From Pirellula sp. SH-Sr6A (GTDB lineage: Bacteria; Planctomycetota; Planctomycetia; Pirellulales; Pirellulaceae), in contig NZ_CP011272.1 in assembly GCF_001610875.1 (NCBI RefSeq), forward strand, positions 2,895,988-2,959,987: a DNA stretch of 64,000 nt. The letters run 5' to 3'. The notes under the pieces are model-generated. The model saw only the letters and a list, made by a program, of their open reading frames with translations, had not been told where the DNA came from and made no database searches. How positions within the stretch are numbered: the stretch's first letter is position 1; each line of letters opens with the position of its first letter. This document shows, piece after piece, positions 9,615-19,300 of the stretch. The translations under genes were made by a program, and so were the position numbers.

Positions 9615-12600
9615 ATGTCGAACGACCGGTACAGATTTATTCGTCGGCTCATATCAGGATCGGTCGGTTTGATCTTGATCGGTGCATTGGCTTGTTCGTC
9701 GCACTCCCAGGAACCGAACGACAATCGACCAAGGGGAGCGGAGGAGTTTTTTGAAACTCGCATTCGCCCCATCTTGGTAGATCGCTGTGTGTCGTGCCAT
9801 GGTGTCGAGAAGCAGTGGGCAGAACTGCGACTGGATCACGCCCAAAGCGCCATGCGTGGAGGGGAAAGCGGTCCAGTGCTCGTTGCAGGCAAACCGAATG
9901 ATAGCGAGCTGTATCGGCGGATCATCGAGTCGGATGCGGACATTCGCATGCCGCCCGAGGAGTCTGGACCAGCCTTGACCGAGCAACAGGTCGCATGGTT
10001 TCGGGAATGGATTGAGCAGGGAGCGGCGTGGCCCGAATCCCACGAAATGAAGCGAGCTTCCCCGGAGGAGCTCCTGCGAACTCACTGGGCGTTTCAGTCG
10101 TTATCAAAAGCAGAACCTCCGCGAGAGCTGATCTCTCCGACCGGGGAGCCCGAGCACAAGAATCCGATCGATGCGTTTGTCGATGCCAAGCGAAGAGAAT
10201 TAGGATTACCTAAATCACCCCAGGCCGATCCTCGCACCCTTTTGCGCCGCGCCTCCTATGACATCACAGGTCTGCCTCCCTCGTTCGCTGCGGTGGAGTC
10301 ACTGGCTAGCCATTTCTCGACGGAGTCCTGGGAGAAGACGATCGATACTCTTCTCTCCGACCCAGCGTTTGGTGAACATTGGGGCAGGTTCTGGCTCGAT
10401 ATCGCTAGGTATTCCGACACCAAAGGATATGTCTATGCACGCGAGGAGCGTTTCTATGTCCATGCTCCTTTGTATCGCGATTGGGTGATCCAGGCGTGGA
10501 ATCAGGGAATGCGATTCGATCGATTCCTCGAACTGCAGATCGCAGCGGATATTCTACCTGACAGCGAGAAGAAGGACTGGATAGCCCTGGGATTCCTCAC
10601 ACTTGGGAGACGCTTTCTCGGTGTCGAGGCAGACATTATCGATGATCGCATCGACGTCGTGAGTCGAGGGATGTTAGGTCTGACAGTGGGCTGTGCTCGA
10701 TGCCATGATCACAAGTACGACCCCATTTCCACTGCGGAGTATTACTCTCTTTTCGGCATCTTTCAGAATTCGCACGAACAACTCGTTGCACTAACCGATG
10801 GAACGGAGCAAACCGATGATCACTCGAAGAGCCTTGAGGAAAAAAAGGAAGCGTACAACGTCTACCTAAGGACTCAAAAAGTGGAGGCGGAAGCTCGCAT
10901 TCGGGATCGGATCGCGGATTACTTGATGGCTCAAAAGTCTCTGAGCGACTATCCAGATGTCAGCTTCAGTCAACTGAGCTCCAAAGAAGACTTGCTCCCT
11001 GCGATCGTCCATCGATGGGAGAATTATCTTCATCGAGCTGCTCGAGTGGGCGACCCACTGTTCCTTCCTTGGGTCGAACTGAACATGCTCGACGATAGTC
11101 AATTCGTGGCGGAGTCGACCCTTCGCATCGCTCAATGGAAAGAGGCCCCAGGCAAGGTGCATCCAGCTTTACTGCAATCGCTCAGCAATGTTCCCGTATC
11201 GGTCAATGACCTCGCAAATCGCTATGAAGAAATTCTGCTGAGAAGCTGGCGGGAACTCCATGGGGATGCCGAGGGGAACGATGTGCCCAAGGAAAGAACT
11301 TTGCGAGAGGAGTTCGGCGAAGAGGCATGGGAATCTCTAGTCCGCTTCTTGACCCAAAGTGAATCTCCCTGCGTGATCCCCACCGAGCACATGGCGAACA
11401 TGGAATGGTTGTGGGACAACGGCACCGTCGTGGAACTTTGGAAGAGGCAGAGCGAGGTAGAGCGGTTGCTGCTGGAGGATCCATTTAAGCATCCCCACGC
11501 GGTGGTGCTTCAAGACAATCGGTCGATCTTGGAACCGCGTGTATTTCGCCGGGGAAACCCAGCGACCAAAGGCGCCGATGTTCACCGAGGTGTTCCCAGA
11601 GTTCTGGGGTTAGAGTCGGAGCATCCTATCCCATCTGGCAGCGGCCGTTTGGCATTGGCCAAGGCGGTGGTAGACCCACGTAATCCCCTTACGGCGCGCG
11701 TCTGGGTGAACCGCGTCTGGAAGCAGTATTTTGGTGCAGGATTGGTAACGACTCCAAGCGATTTCGGAGTTCGTGCTACGGCTCCCAGTCACCCCGAGTT
11801 GCTGGATTATCTCGCGCGCGAATTCATGGCCCACGGATGGGACAACCGTTGGTTGCATCGATTGATACTCACTTCGGATACCTACCAACAAACGAGTCTT
11901 GGTCCCGAACCGATTTCGGATCGGAATGCAGCGCAAGGGCTCGATCCCGAGAATCGCTATTTGTGGAAGATGAACCGCAAGCGTGTCAGGTTTGAGGTGC
12001 TGCGAGATAGCATGCTAGTTGCCAGCAGCAGACTGGAAACGGCGCGAGGGGGAAAGTCACAAGATCTTTTCGCCGGAGATGGAATTGCCAATAAAAGACG
12101 GACCGTTTACAGCACGATCGATCGACAATATCTACCCACGGTTCTGAGCGTTTTTGATTTTGCGAATCCAGATATGCATGCTCCCGATCGCAACGAAACG
12201 ACGGTTCCGCAACAGGCATTGTTCGCTCTCAATCACCCCTTTGTCGCCGCGCAAGCTCGCGGGGTTATCGCTGAAATCCAGCGCCAACATCCCGAAGGCC
12301 TTTCAGCGAAGGAACTCGCATGGAAACTGGATGAAATATTTCAACGAGTTCTGCAACGCAAGCCGACCGAGGACGAGAGAAAGGGGCTGACCGATTGGCT
12401 CTCCTACGCGGAACACATCGGAACGGGTGCGGATGAATCGCAGCAAGCAGAGCGAATGCAATCTTGGGCATACGGTTACGGACAAGTCGATGCACCGAAC
12501 CAAAGACTGCTCAACTTCACAGAGTTACCTTATAAGACAGTTACTCATCGACAAGGTGGAGAGAGGTTGCCGGATGCCAAGCTAGGCTGGGTCCATATCA

Positions 12601-13058
12601 CCGCGAGAACCATTCACACTGGGAACGATTTGCAGCATTCTGCAGTTCGTCGTTGGACAGCGCCGGGAGAAGGAAGTGTTTCGATTCGATCCATTGCGAA
12701 GCATGTGCATGAGCAGGGGGATGGGGTGCGCGGGATCCTCTTATCCAGCCGGCAAGGAATCCTTAAATCACAAGTCGTAGCGCACGGGGAAGAGGCATTC
12801 CACGTCGAGAATCTTGCGGTTCAAGAAGGGGACACGATTGACTTTATTGCAGAGCTTCATGGGAGCTTGAGCTATGAAGATCTGGATTGGGTACCCGATG
12901 TAGAGTGGACGCCCCTTTCGGCATCAGTGGGTGCATCTGTCGTGCGAAATTGGAATGGCGAGGATGATTTCCCTCGATCGCTGCGGATTCCTTTATCGCC
13001 ACTGGAGCAATTGGCTCAGATATTATTGGTGTCAAACGAAGCCTTTTTTGTGGATTGA
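9615..13058 (+). CDS. PSCyt1 / DUF1549 / DUF1553 exported protein
   Basis: A planctomycete-type exported protein of 1147 residues with a hydrophobic N-terminal segment (about 12-27). A cytochrome-c-like PSCyt1 domain carries CVSCH (58-62), a normal CxxCH heme-attachment motif. A DUF1549 domain follows, recognisable by FGEHWGRFWLDIARYSDT and a second CxxCH, CARCH. The DUF1553 domain begins near NPLTARVWVNRVWKQYFG. The family is strongly expanded in Planctomycetes and is usually paired with a DUF1501 gene, as here with a 3-bp gap. The molecular role is unproven. Redox-linked breakdown or uptake of complex substrates is often proposed. No strong ribosome binding site is visible at the chosen ATG. 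Confidence 0.94.
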   Translation: MSNDRYRFIRRLISGSVGLILIGALACSSHSQEPNDNRPRGAEEFFETRIRPILVDRCVSCHGVEKQWAELRLDHAQSAMRGGESGPVLVAGKPNDSELYRRIIESDADIRMPPEESGPALTEQQVAWFREWIEQGAAWPESHEMKRASPEELLRTHWAFQSLSKAEPPRELISPTGEPEHKNPIDAFVDAKRRELGLPKSPQADPRTLLRRASYDITGLPPSFAAVESLASHFSTESWEKTIDTLLSDPAFGEHWGRFWLDIARYSDTKGYVYAREERFYVHAPLYRDWVIQAWNQGMRFDRFLELQIAADILPDSEKKDWIALGFLTLGRRFLGVEADIIDDRIDVVSRGMLGLTVGCARCHDHKYDPISTAEYYSLFGIFQNSHEQLVALTDGTEQTDDHSKSLEEKKEAYNVYLRTQKVEAEARIRDRIADYLMAQKSLSDYPDVSFSQLSSKEDLLPAIVHRWENYLHRAARVGDPLFLPWVELNMLDDSQFVAESTLRIAQWKEAPGKVHPALLQSLSNVPVSVNDLANRYEEILLRSWRELHGDAEGNDVPKERTLREEFGEEAWESLVRFLTQSESPCVIPTEHMANMEWLWDNGTVVELWKRQSEVERLLLEDPFKHPHAVVLQDNRSILEPRVFRRGNPATKGADVHRGVPRVLGLESEHPIPSGSGRLALAKAVVDPRNPLTARVWVNRVWKQYFGAGLVTTPSDFGVRATAPSHPELLDYLAREFMAHGWDNRWLHRLILTSDTYQQTSLGPEPISDRNAAQGLDPENRYLWKMNRKRVRFEVLRDSMLVASSRLETARGGKSQDLFAGDGIANKRRTVYSTIDRQYLPTVLSVFDFANPDMHAPDRNETTVPQQALFALNHPFVAAQARGVIAEIQRQHPEGLSAKELAWKLDEIFQRVLQRKPTEDERKGLTDWLSYAEHIGTGADESQQAERMQSWAYGYGQVDAPNQRLLNFTELPYKTVTHRQGGERLPDAKLGWVHITARTIHTGNDLQHSAVRRWTAPGEGSVSIRSIAKHVHEQGDGVRGILLSSRQGILKSQVVAHGEEAFHVENLAVQEGDTIDFIAELHGSLSYEDLDWVPDVEWTPLSASVGASVVRNWNGEDDFPRSLRIPLSPLEQLAQILLVSNEAFFVD

Positions 13059-13061
13059 ACC

Positions 13062-14444
13062 ATGCGAACACGACGCGAAATTATTACTCAGTCCGGCATG
13101 GGAATGGGAATCCTGGGGTTGGCGAGTTTGCTTGGAGACCAGACCTCACGAGCTGAGGTCCCGACTTCAGGATCCAATCCGCTACAGTCCAAACAGCCCC
13201 ATTTTGCGCCCAGGGCGAAGCGTGTCGTCCATTTCTTTCTCAACGGAGGGCCATCGCATGTCGACACCTTCGACCCCAAGCCGATGTTGAAGACTTATGC
13301 GGGCAAACCATTGCCGCAATCCTATTTAACGGAGAGGAAGACAGGCGGTGCACTGCCCTCCCCCTTTCGCTTTTCCCGATACGGAGAGAGTGGGCTCGAG
13401 ATTAGCGAATTGTTTGAGAAGACGGCAGAGCACGCCGACGATATCGCCGTCATTCGATCGATGTATGCGCAGGTTCCAAACCACGAGCCCTCCTTAATGC
13501 TGATGAACTGCGGGGATTCGATTCAATCGAGGCCAAGTTTCGGGTCTTGGTTGATGTATGGATTGGGATCCGAGAATGAAAATTTGCCGGGATTCGTCGC
13601 GATGTGTCCGGGTGGGTATCCGATCAAGGACACAGCGAACTGGCAATCGGGATTCTTACCTGGCGCATTTCAAGGAACGTTTATCGATCCTCAGCATCGC
13701 GAGATCGACCGACTGATCGAGAGCATTCGCAGCCCTCACGCCACCGAGCAAGTGCAACGGCATCAGCTGGATATGCTTCGTAAATTGAACACCCGGCACG
13801 CGCTCGATCGCGATGACCCGCGATTGGAGGCTCGAATTCAGTCCTTCGAGCTCGCGTTTCGCATGCAGACGGAGGCTGCGGATGTGCTGGATCTATCCAA
13901 GGAGCCGAAGGAGGTTCTGGAGGCGTATGGCGATACGGTTCATGGACGTCAAACGCTTATCGCTCGGCGGATGTTGGAGCAAGGAGTTCGGTATGTTCAG
14001 TTGTGGCATGGTGCAGGGCAACCTTGGGATCACCATGGCGACATCGAGAAGAATCTTCGAAAGAATGCGGCGGAGATCGATCAGCCGATCGCAGCCTTCC
14101 TTCGCGATTTGAAGCAGCGAGATATGTTGAAAGACACGTTGGTCCTATGGGGCGGCGAGTTCGGTCGAACCCCTGTATCCGAAGGTGGAAATGGTCGAGA
14201 CCACAACCATTATGGATTCTCCGTTTGGATGGCCGGTGGGGGCATTCGGGGTGGTACGACTTACGGAGCGACCGATGACTTTGGATTCAAAGCGGTAGAG
14301 AAGCCGACCAGCGTGCACGATTTGCACGCCACCATGTTGCACCTGCTAGGATTCGATCACGAGAAACTGACCTATCGGTATGCGGGCCGGGACTTCCGAT
14401 TGACCGATGTCCATGGTCACGTGATTCGGGACATTTTGAGCTAG
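13062..14444 (+). CDS. DUF1501 family protein with Tat-like leader
   Basis: A 460-residue DUF1501 protein, related to the alkaline phosphatase/sulfatase fold and found almost always beside PSCyt1-DUF1553 genes. The N-terminus MRTRREIITQSG resembles a twin-arginine leader (RR, then a hydrophobic stretch MGMGILGLASLLG). Family landmarks include FFLNGGPSHVDTFDPKP (234 bp into the gene) and LVLWGGEFGRTP with GRDHNHYGFSVW near the C-terminus. It starts 3 bp after the upstream stop, which implies translational coupling and a shared function. Its stop codon shares the tetranucleotide CTAG with the stop of the convergent flavin reductase gene. The biochemical activity is not established. Confidence 0.93.
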   Translation: MRTRREIITQSGMGMGILGLASLLGDQTSRAEVPTSGSNPLQSKQPHFAPRAKRVVHFFLNGGPSHVDTFDPKPMLKTYAGKPLPQSYLTERKTGGALPSPFRFSRYGESGLEISELFEKTAEHADDIAVIRSMYAQVPNHEPSLMLMNCGDSIQSRPSFGSWLMYGLGSENENLPGFVAMCPGGYPIKDTANWQSGFLPGAFQGTFIDPQHREIDRLIESIRSPHATEQVQRHQLDMLRKLNTRHALDRDDPRLEARIQSFELAFRMQTEAADVLDLSKEPKEVLEAYGDTVHGRQTLIARRMLEQGVRYVQLWHGAGQPWDHHGDIEKNLRKNAAEIDQPIAAFLRDLKQRDMLKDTLVLWGGEFGRTPVSEGGNGRDHNHYGFSVWMAGGGIRGGTTYGATDDFGFKAVEKPTSVHDLHATMLHLLGFDHEKLTYRYAGRDFRLTDVHGHVIRDILS

Positions 14445-15055
14445 GAGGGTTGGAATTTTTTCCGTTCCAATTGGAATGTGCTATCGGTATAGGTGTAGCC
14501 GCCTAACCCTCCCATGCGTCCAACCAGTTGCAATGCTTCGGTATCGACAATACCTCGCTCAGCATCCCGAATTTTGTGGTCTTCGACAAAAGCGCCCATG
14601 ACCAATCCGAAGATCACGCGATTCTCACCGATCATCAAGCTTCGTTCCAGTTTGCATTCGAATGCGGCCGGAACACCGGCCAAACGAGGAGGTAGAACAA
14701 AGGTCGACGGAAGTGTGGTCAAACCGAGTTCGTCCACTTCGGAGATATTCGGTGGATAATCTGTGGCGGAATCGCTCATCGCCTGCGCGAATTGTTTAGG
14801 CACCAAATTCACAACGAACTCACCGGTGCGTTCAATGTTCGCAGCCGTATCCTTTGGCCGATCGGGATGATTGCTAATTCCAAGGACAATCAAACCAGGG
14901 TCCGTACCGATTGCGTTGAAGAAGCTAAAAGGCGCGACATTGACTTTGCCATTGTCGTGCAGCGTGGTCACCCAAGCGATCGGCCGTGGAACGATAAGCC
15001 CTGTCATCAATTTGTATCGCTGACCGGCCTGGATCGATTGAAAATCAAAAAACAT
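14441..15055 (-). CDS. Flavin reductase-like domain protein
   Basis: A 204-residue protein of the flavin reductase-like (flavoredoxin) family, expected to bind FMN through a split-barrel fold in the cytoplasm. Diagnostic segments are PRPIAWVTTLHDNGKVNVAPFS in pieces (PRPIAW, then NVAPFSFFNAIG) and the later NLVP and GEFVVN. The length and the lack of a partner domain fit the single-domain group. The substrate or electron partner is unknown. It lies 42 bp downstream of the COG0523 GTPase on the same strand, so the two may be co-transcribed. Its stop overlaps the convergent DUF1501 stop. Confidence 0.9.
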   Translation of the reverse strand: MFFDFQSIQAGQRYKLMTGLIVPRPIAWVTTLHDNGKVNVAPFSFFNAIGTDPGLIVLGISNHPDRPKDTAANIERTGEFVVNLVPKQFAQAMSDSATDYPPNISEVDELGLTTLPSTFVLPPRLAGVPAAFECKLERSLMIGENRVIFGLVMGAFVEDHKIRDAERGIVDTEALQLVGRMGGLGGYTYTDSTFQLERKKFQPS

Positions 15056-15097
15056 TTAGGTTCACCGAAGAGTGGATGAGGGCCGATCTGGGACCGT

Positions 15098-16201
15098 TCA
15101 AGTCTGAATGCGATGTGTCGGAACAGGCCGGCCTGGTTTGAAGCTTTGCAGAGCCCGCATCTCAGAGCGGATTCCTTTTTCATGGCATATGGAATCGATA
15201 GCGTCCTGAACGTGTCGGGTCAATCGTTCTGGATCGGTGGCCACACGGGCGTTGACGACCAGTTCGGCCGATTTCGCGGAATGTCGACTGGGTACCGAAA
15301 GAACGGAACGGGAATCGCTGCTTACCAGATTCACCACAGCAAATTGACCGTCTTGCATCCCAATTGCCTTCAAGTGGGCAACTTCGCTCTCCTCCTCGTT
15401 CAGAGACTGTTGGATTCGATTCACCAAATCTTCCAGCAAACGATCGATTTCAAAGGGTTGATCGGACTGCACGGAGAGTTGAGCATTGAGCCATCCCAGT
15501 TCCGCTTCCCCCTCCGCGTAGACATCGTAATCGACATCCATCAGTCGTTTTCCAAATTCACCCCGTAGTTCAAGATACTCGGTAAGGCCTTCAAAGCCCT
15601 CACCTGTTTTCGCTGAGATTCGGATAGAGGGCATGTTGGCGAAGTCGGCTTCGATCAGCTGGATCAGTTCGGACACCTGGTCAGCGGATAATTCATCGAT
15701 TCGATTGAGCAGAACAAAATCCGCCTCTTCGATTTGCTTGCGAAAGATGTATTCGGCTTGGGGAGAGAATCCCCCTCGTTTGATTTTCTTGAGAATCTTG
15801 AGACCGTGGCTTGGTTTGACAATGACACCATAGGGGGCGATATCGAAGGGCTGCTCGTAGATTTGCTGCAATGGGCGAATAACGGTCGCAACGAGATCGG
15901 TGCAGCTACCTACGGGCTCCGCGATGATGACATCGGGACGGTCTCCGGCTCCGAGTTGTTCGACCGTGTCCGTGAGTGCATTGAAGTTGCAGCAGAAGCA
16001 AGAGCCAGCAACTTCGCCGACATCGAACCCTTGAGAACGCAGCAAATTCGTATCCACCAAATCGGTCGCTTGATCGTTGGTGACAATACCGACCTTCTTG
16101 CCCTGCGATTGATAGTGTTTCGCCAGTTTCGCGATGGTGGTTGTTTTCCCCGCACCGAGGAACCCGCCGATCATAACGAATCGTGGAGGATTGGAAGTCA
16201 T
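15098..16201 (-). CDS. CobW/COG0523 family GTPase, putative metal chaperone
   Basis: A 367-residue G3E-class GTPase of the CobW/COG0523 family, whose members insert or deliver metals such as zinc or cobalt. The P-loop GGFLGAGKTTT lies at about 12-22. The family's metal-binding CxCC appears as CFCCN at about residue 68. The G4-like NRID lies in FVLLNRIDELS. A C-terminal region follows, with the REGEFGKR-like segment and a variable tail, but no His-rich stretch. The client enzyme cannot be named. No zinc-responsive operator was recognised upstream. The neighbouring flavin reductase gives no clear hint. The poly-G stretch near 16246 sits between this gene and the TPM-like gene. Confidence 0.9.
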   Translation of the reverse strand: MTSNPPRFVMIGGFLGAGKTTTIAKLAKHYQSQGKKVGIVTNDQATDLVDTNLLRSQGFDVGEVAGSCFCCNFNALTDTVEQLGAGDRPDVIIAEPVGSCTDLVATVIRPLQQIYEQPFDIAPYGVIVKPSHGLKILKKIKRGGFSPQAEYIFRKQIEEADFVLLNRIDELSADQVSELIQLIEADFANMPSIRISAKTGEGFEGLTEYLELRGEFGKRLMDVDYDVYAEGEAELGWLNAQLSVQSDQPFEIDRLLEDLVNRIQQSLNEEESEVAHLKAIGMQDGQFAVVNLVSSDSRSVLSVPSRHSAKSAELVVNARVATDPERLTRHVQDAIDSICHEKGIRSEMRALQSFKPGRPVPTHRIQT

Positions 16202-16321
16202 AGGGATACTTTTTGGATAGGTAGAAAATATTGGAAAGGAAGAGGGGGGGGAAAGCTTGTAGTTTTATCTTCGATCGTTTGATTCTAGCGACAAAACTGT
16301 TTACGTATCAGCGGTGCGGTC

Positions 16322-19300
16322 TTACCAGCTGGAACCGGAGAAACCGGAACCATTGTCACTGGACCCGCCCCAACCTCCACCGCCGATATCGATACCTCCC
16401 CCGCTACCGAAGCCACCGCCGCCACCGAAAAGACCTCCATCTCCACCCGAGGAACCGCTGCTGCCCCCAAACCAGGAATCGGACGATGAGGAGCTTGGCC
16501 AACCTGTACCTCCAATGATAACGGTCGGCCAGAATCCGCCTCCGAACGATCCGCCGCCACCAGAGGGACCGTTTCCGTCGAAGGGTGAATTGGATCGACG
16601 CCGATGGCGCTGTCTTTTTTGCATCTCGGCTCGATGCTGCATTTCCAGCCATTGCTCGTTTCGTTCCCCTGCTTGAATCGCCGCTGTAGCGACTTCCATG
16701 GCGGACTGGCTGAAGTGCACGACATCTTGATACCGACCGCGCTGTAGGGCCTTTCTGGCTTTCTCGAGAAGTTCGGTCCCGTCGTGTGCATTGACTCGGG
16801 AGCCTCGTTTACCGATCCAATTTTCGGCATCGAATACCGCTTGGGAGCCACGTCGGAAGACTTCGTAGACGCGCGCTGCATCTTTCAATTCACCTGCAAG
16901 TGTTTTTGCGGCGCCGTCGATCGTAGCGTGAAGTCGGTAGGCTTGCTCGTCGATATCCTTCCAGTCGCCGTGTGGCTTCTCGAGCGTACCTTCCAACGCG
17001 TTGACCGCGTTTTTCAGTTTCCCGATTCGGTCATTGGCTTCCACTGTCGCCGTGCTATCGGGAATGCCATCGGTTTGTGATTTCTGAACCAGCGCCCAAG
17101 CGGCATTCCACTGCTCTTTCGCTCCGCGTACGGCGCGGACTGCTTCGGCATGCGCCTGGCGATCCGAGACCAGCTTCGATTGCAGTTGATTTAGCCTTTC
17201 CTCTAGTTCTTGCCAGCGTCGTGAAATCGCAATCGGATTCTTTCGTGCGGTCGACACGTCTTCCAGAAGCGATGCCTGAGCCGACTGGATCAATGTTCGG
17301 ATCGATTGAATGGTAGCATGGCTCGCCTTAGGATCCTCAAGATTCGTTTCGAGCACCTTCACCCATTGCGTTAGCTCTTCACGGTGCTTTTCATTTCGCG
17401 TTTCCTGTTGTTCCAGTCGTTTTCCAAATTCGACAACGAATTCGATCCCCCACTTGGCTTCCGCCATTGCACCTTGGGATTCCAAGAGATGTTCAGCTGC
17501 TTGAACGACCTGACCGGACTTGAATTTGGCTTGAGCCTGCTCGATGATGTCGGAGGCAAATTCAAGCCTTTGGTGGGCTCCACCGAGGACTTCATCCAAC
17601 GATCGCGAACGCTGCTTGGGTGCATCCGATGGTTTGGAAGGTTGGCTTTGAAGAACGCTTGGGTCGTAAATCGATTGCCACTTTTCCAATTGAGTTCTGG
17701 TTTCTGTCCATCGCTCTAGACTGGTCGCGACCTCTTTGCGGAACGTCGCGAACTGCTCCGGAAATCGCTCGACGATCTCCAAGGCCGATTGTGTTGCACC
17801 TTCGATCTTCGACAACTGCTCGGTCGCTTGCTCGACGCAACTGTTGGCCGCCGCTTGATCCCCTTTGGCGATGAGTTGCTTGGCGGTAAGGAGTTCAGCT
17901 TCCACGCGTTGAAATTTGCTGTCGGTGGTGGACTGTTTCCCAAAGTGTATTTGTTCCAACGGAAGCCCTAGCTTTAACGCAATGGAACCGCGTGCTGCGT
18001 GAACTTTTTCTTGCAGAATAGGGACGCGATCCTTCTCCAGTGTATTGACGAGCTTTGCTGTGGTGCTCAAGTCGATGACTCGTTGGGTCAGAGCCTGGAA
18101 TGCACCATCTAGGTCGGCTTCGATTGCGGTAGTCGGACTATTGGATGACGTGATCGCTACGTTCGAGGGTTTAGCAACGATCGATGTTAGACGTTGATCC
18201 CACTCCCGGACGATCGTTTGGAATTCACGTGAAATCCAATCCGTGCGGTATCCGAGGTCCGCGAGTGATTTTCCTTCGGCGGTTGCGGCGGGGAACTGTA
18301 CCTCGCAGCCTTGTTTAACACGATTGAAAATAGCGTGGACGGAGTCAACTTTTTGGCGAATCGGAGGAAGCCAATCTTCCACGACGCTGACCGCGTCGAA
18401 CATTGCCTTGCTCTCGATTTGCCGAAGTTCGTTGGCCAGTTTGGGTGCGGCAACGTTTAGAAAGGAAGGAAGTTCCCACAGCACGCGGCCGTCGCTGTTC
18501 TCGGAGAGGGATCGATCCAGTTCTAGCGTCGCGTCAAGTTGATTCTGGGATTGCGTAAGCTGGTCTTGGGCGCTCGTTAGTGCGAGTTCCAAACGATCGA
18601 GCATCGCGGTCGCCTCGATGCCTTGCTGCTCGAATAAGGCGAACGCGGTTTCGTAGGTAATCTCGACTTCACCTTTCGCGTTGGCAGCATGCTCCTCCCG
18701 CGTCTGCTGTCGTAGGATCCGTGGGAGACCATGAGCTTCTTGAAAAGAAAGGGTCTTTCCGTTTAGGTATGAAATTCCCTCGGAGTAAAGCTCGGAGCTA
18801 AAGCGATTCTTCCATCGATCCCGCCAAGAGGTGGGATGGATGGTACTTTTTGCCAAATCGAGGACTCGCCGCATCTCCTTAGAAAGAATAAAGAGATTGT
18901 CGATGGTCGTCAGAATTTGCAGGGCTAGCTCTTTCGTCTTTCCTTCATAGCCTCGCTTTTCCACTCGATCTTTCGAGCCGAGCAAATCGTTGGTGCGAGT
19001 AAAGAGGATACCTGTCCGATCCGTTTCCTTCTGCACCGCATCCTCGCGAATGGCCAGTTCGCGAATCGCTTTGTTCATGATGGGTATACGGCGCTGGTAG
19101 AGGAACCGCAAGAAGAGTGCGACCCCTGCACCCAAGGCGATCAACATCCCGATGGCGATACGCCGAGTCCATTCCCAAACTGCCTGCCTTTGCGCAGCGG
19201 CTCGCTGGACGACATCAAGTTCGGTGGTTGCTTTCTCCAGCAAAGTGTTCAGTTCGCTCAGGTGCCGCTCGACATCCATTTCCCCCTGACCAGCGGAATT

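Noticed and set aside
9615-9720. Lipoprotein cleavage site in the PSCyt1 protein (IGALAC)
   Set aside because: Position -3 is Ala rather than Leu/Val/Ile, so the lipobox is not convincing. An ordinary signal or membrane anchor is equally likely.
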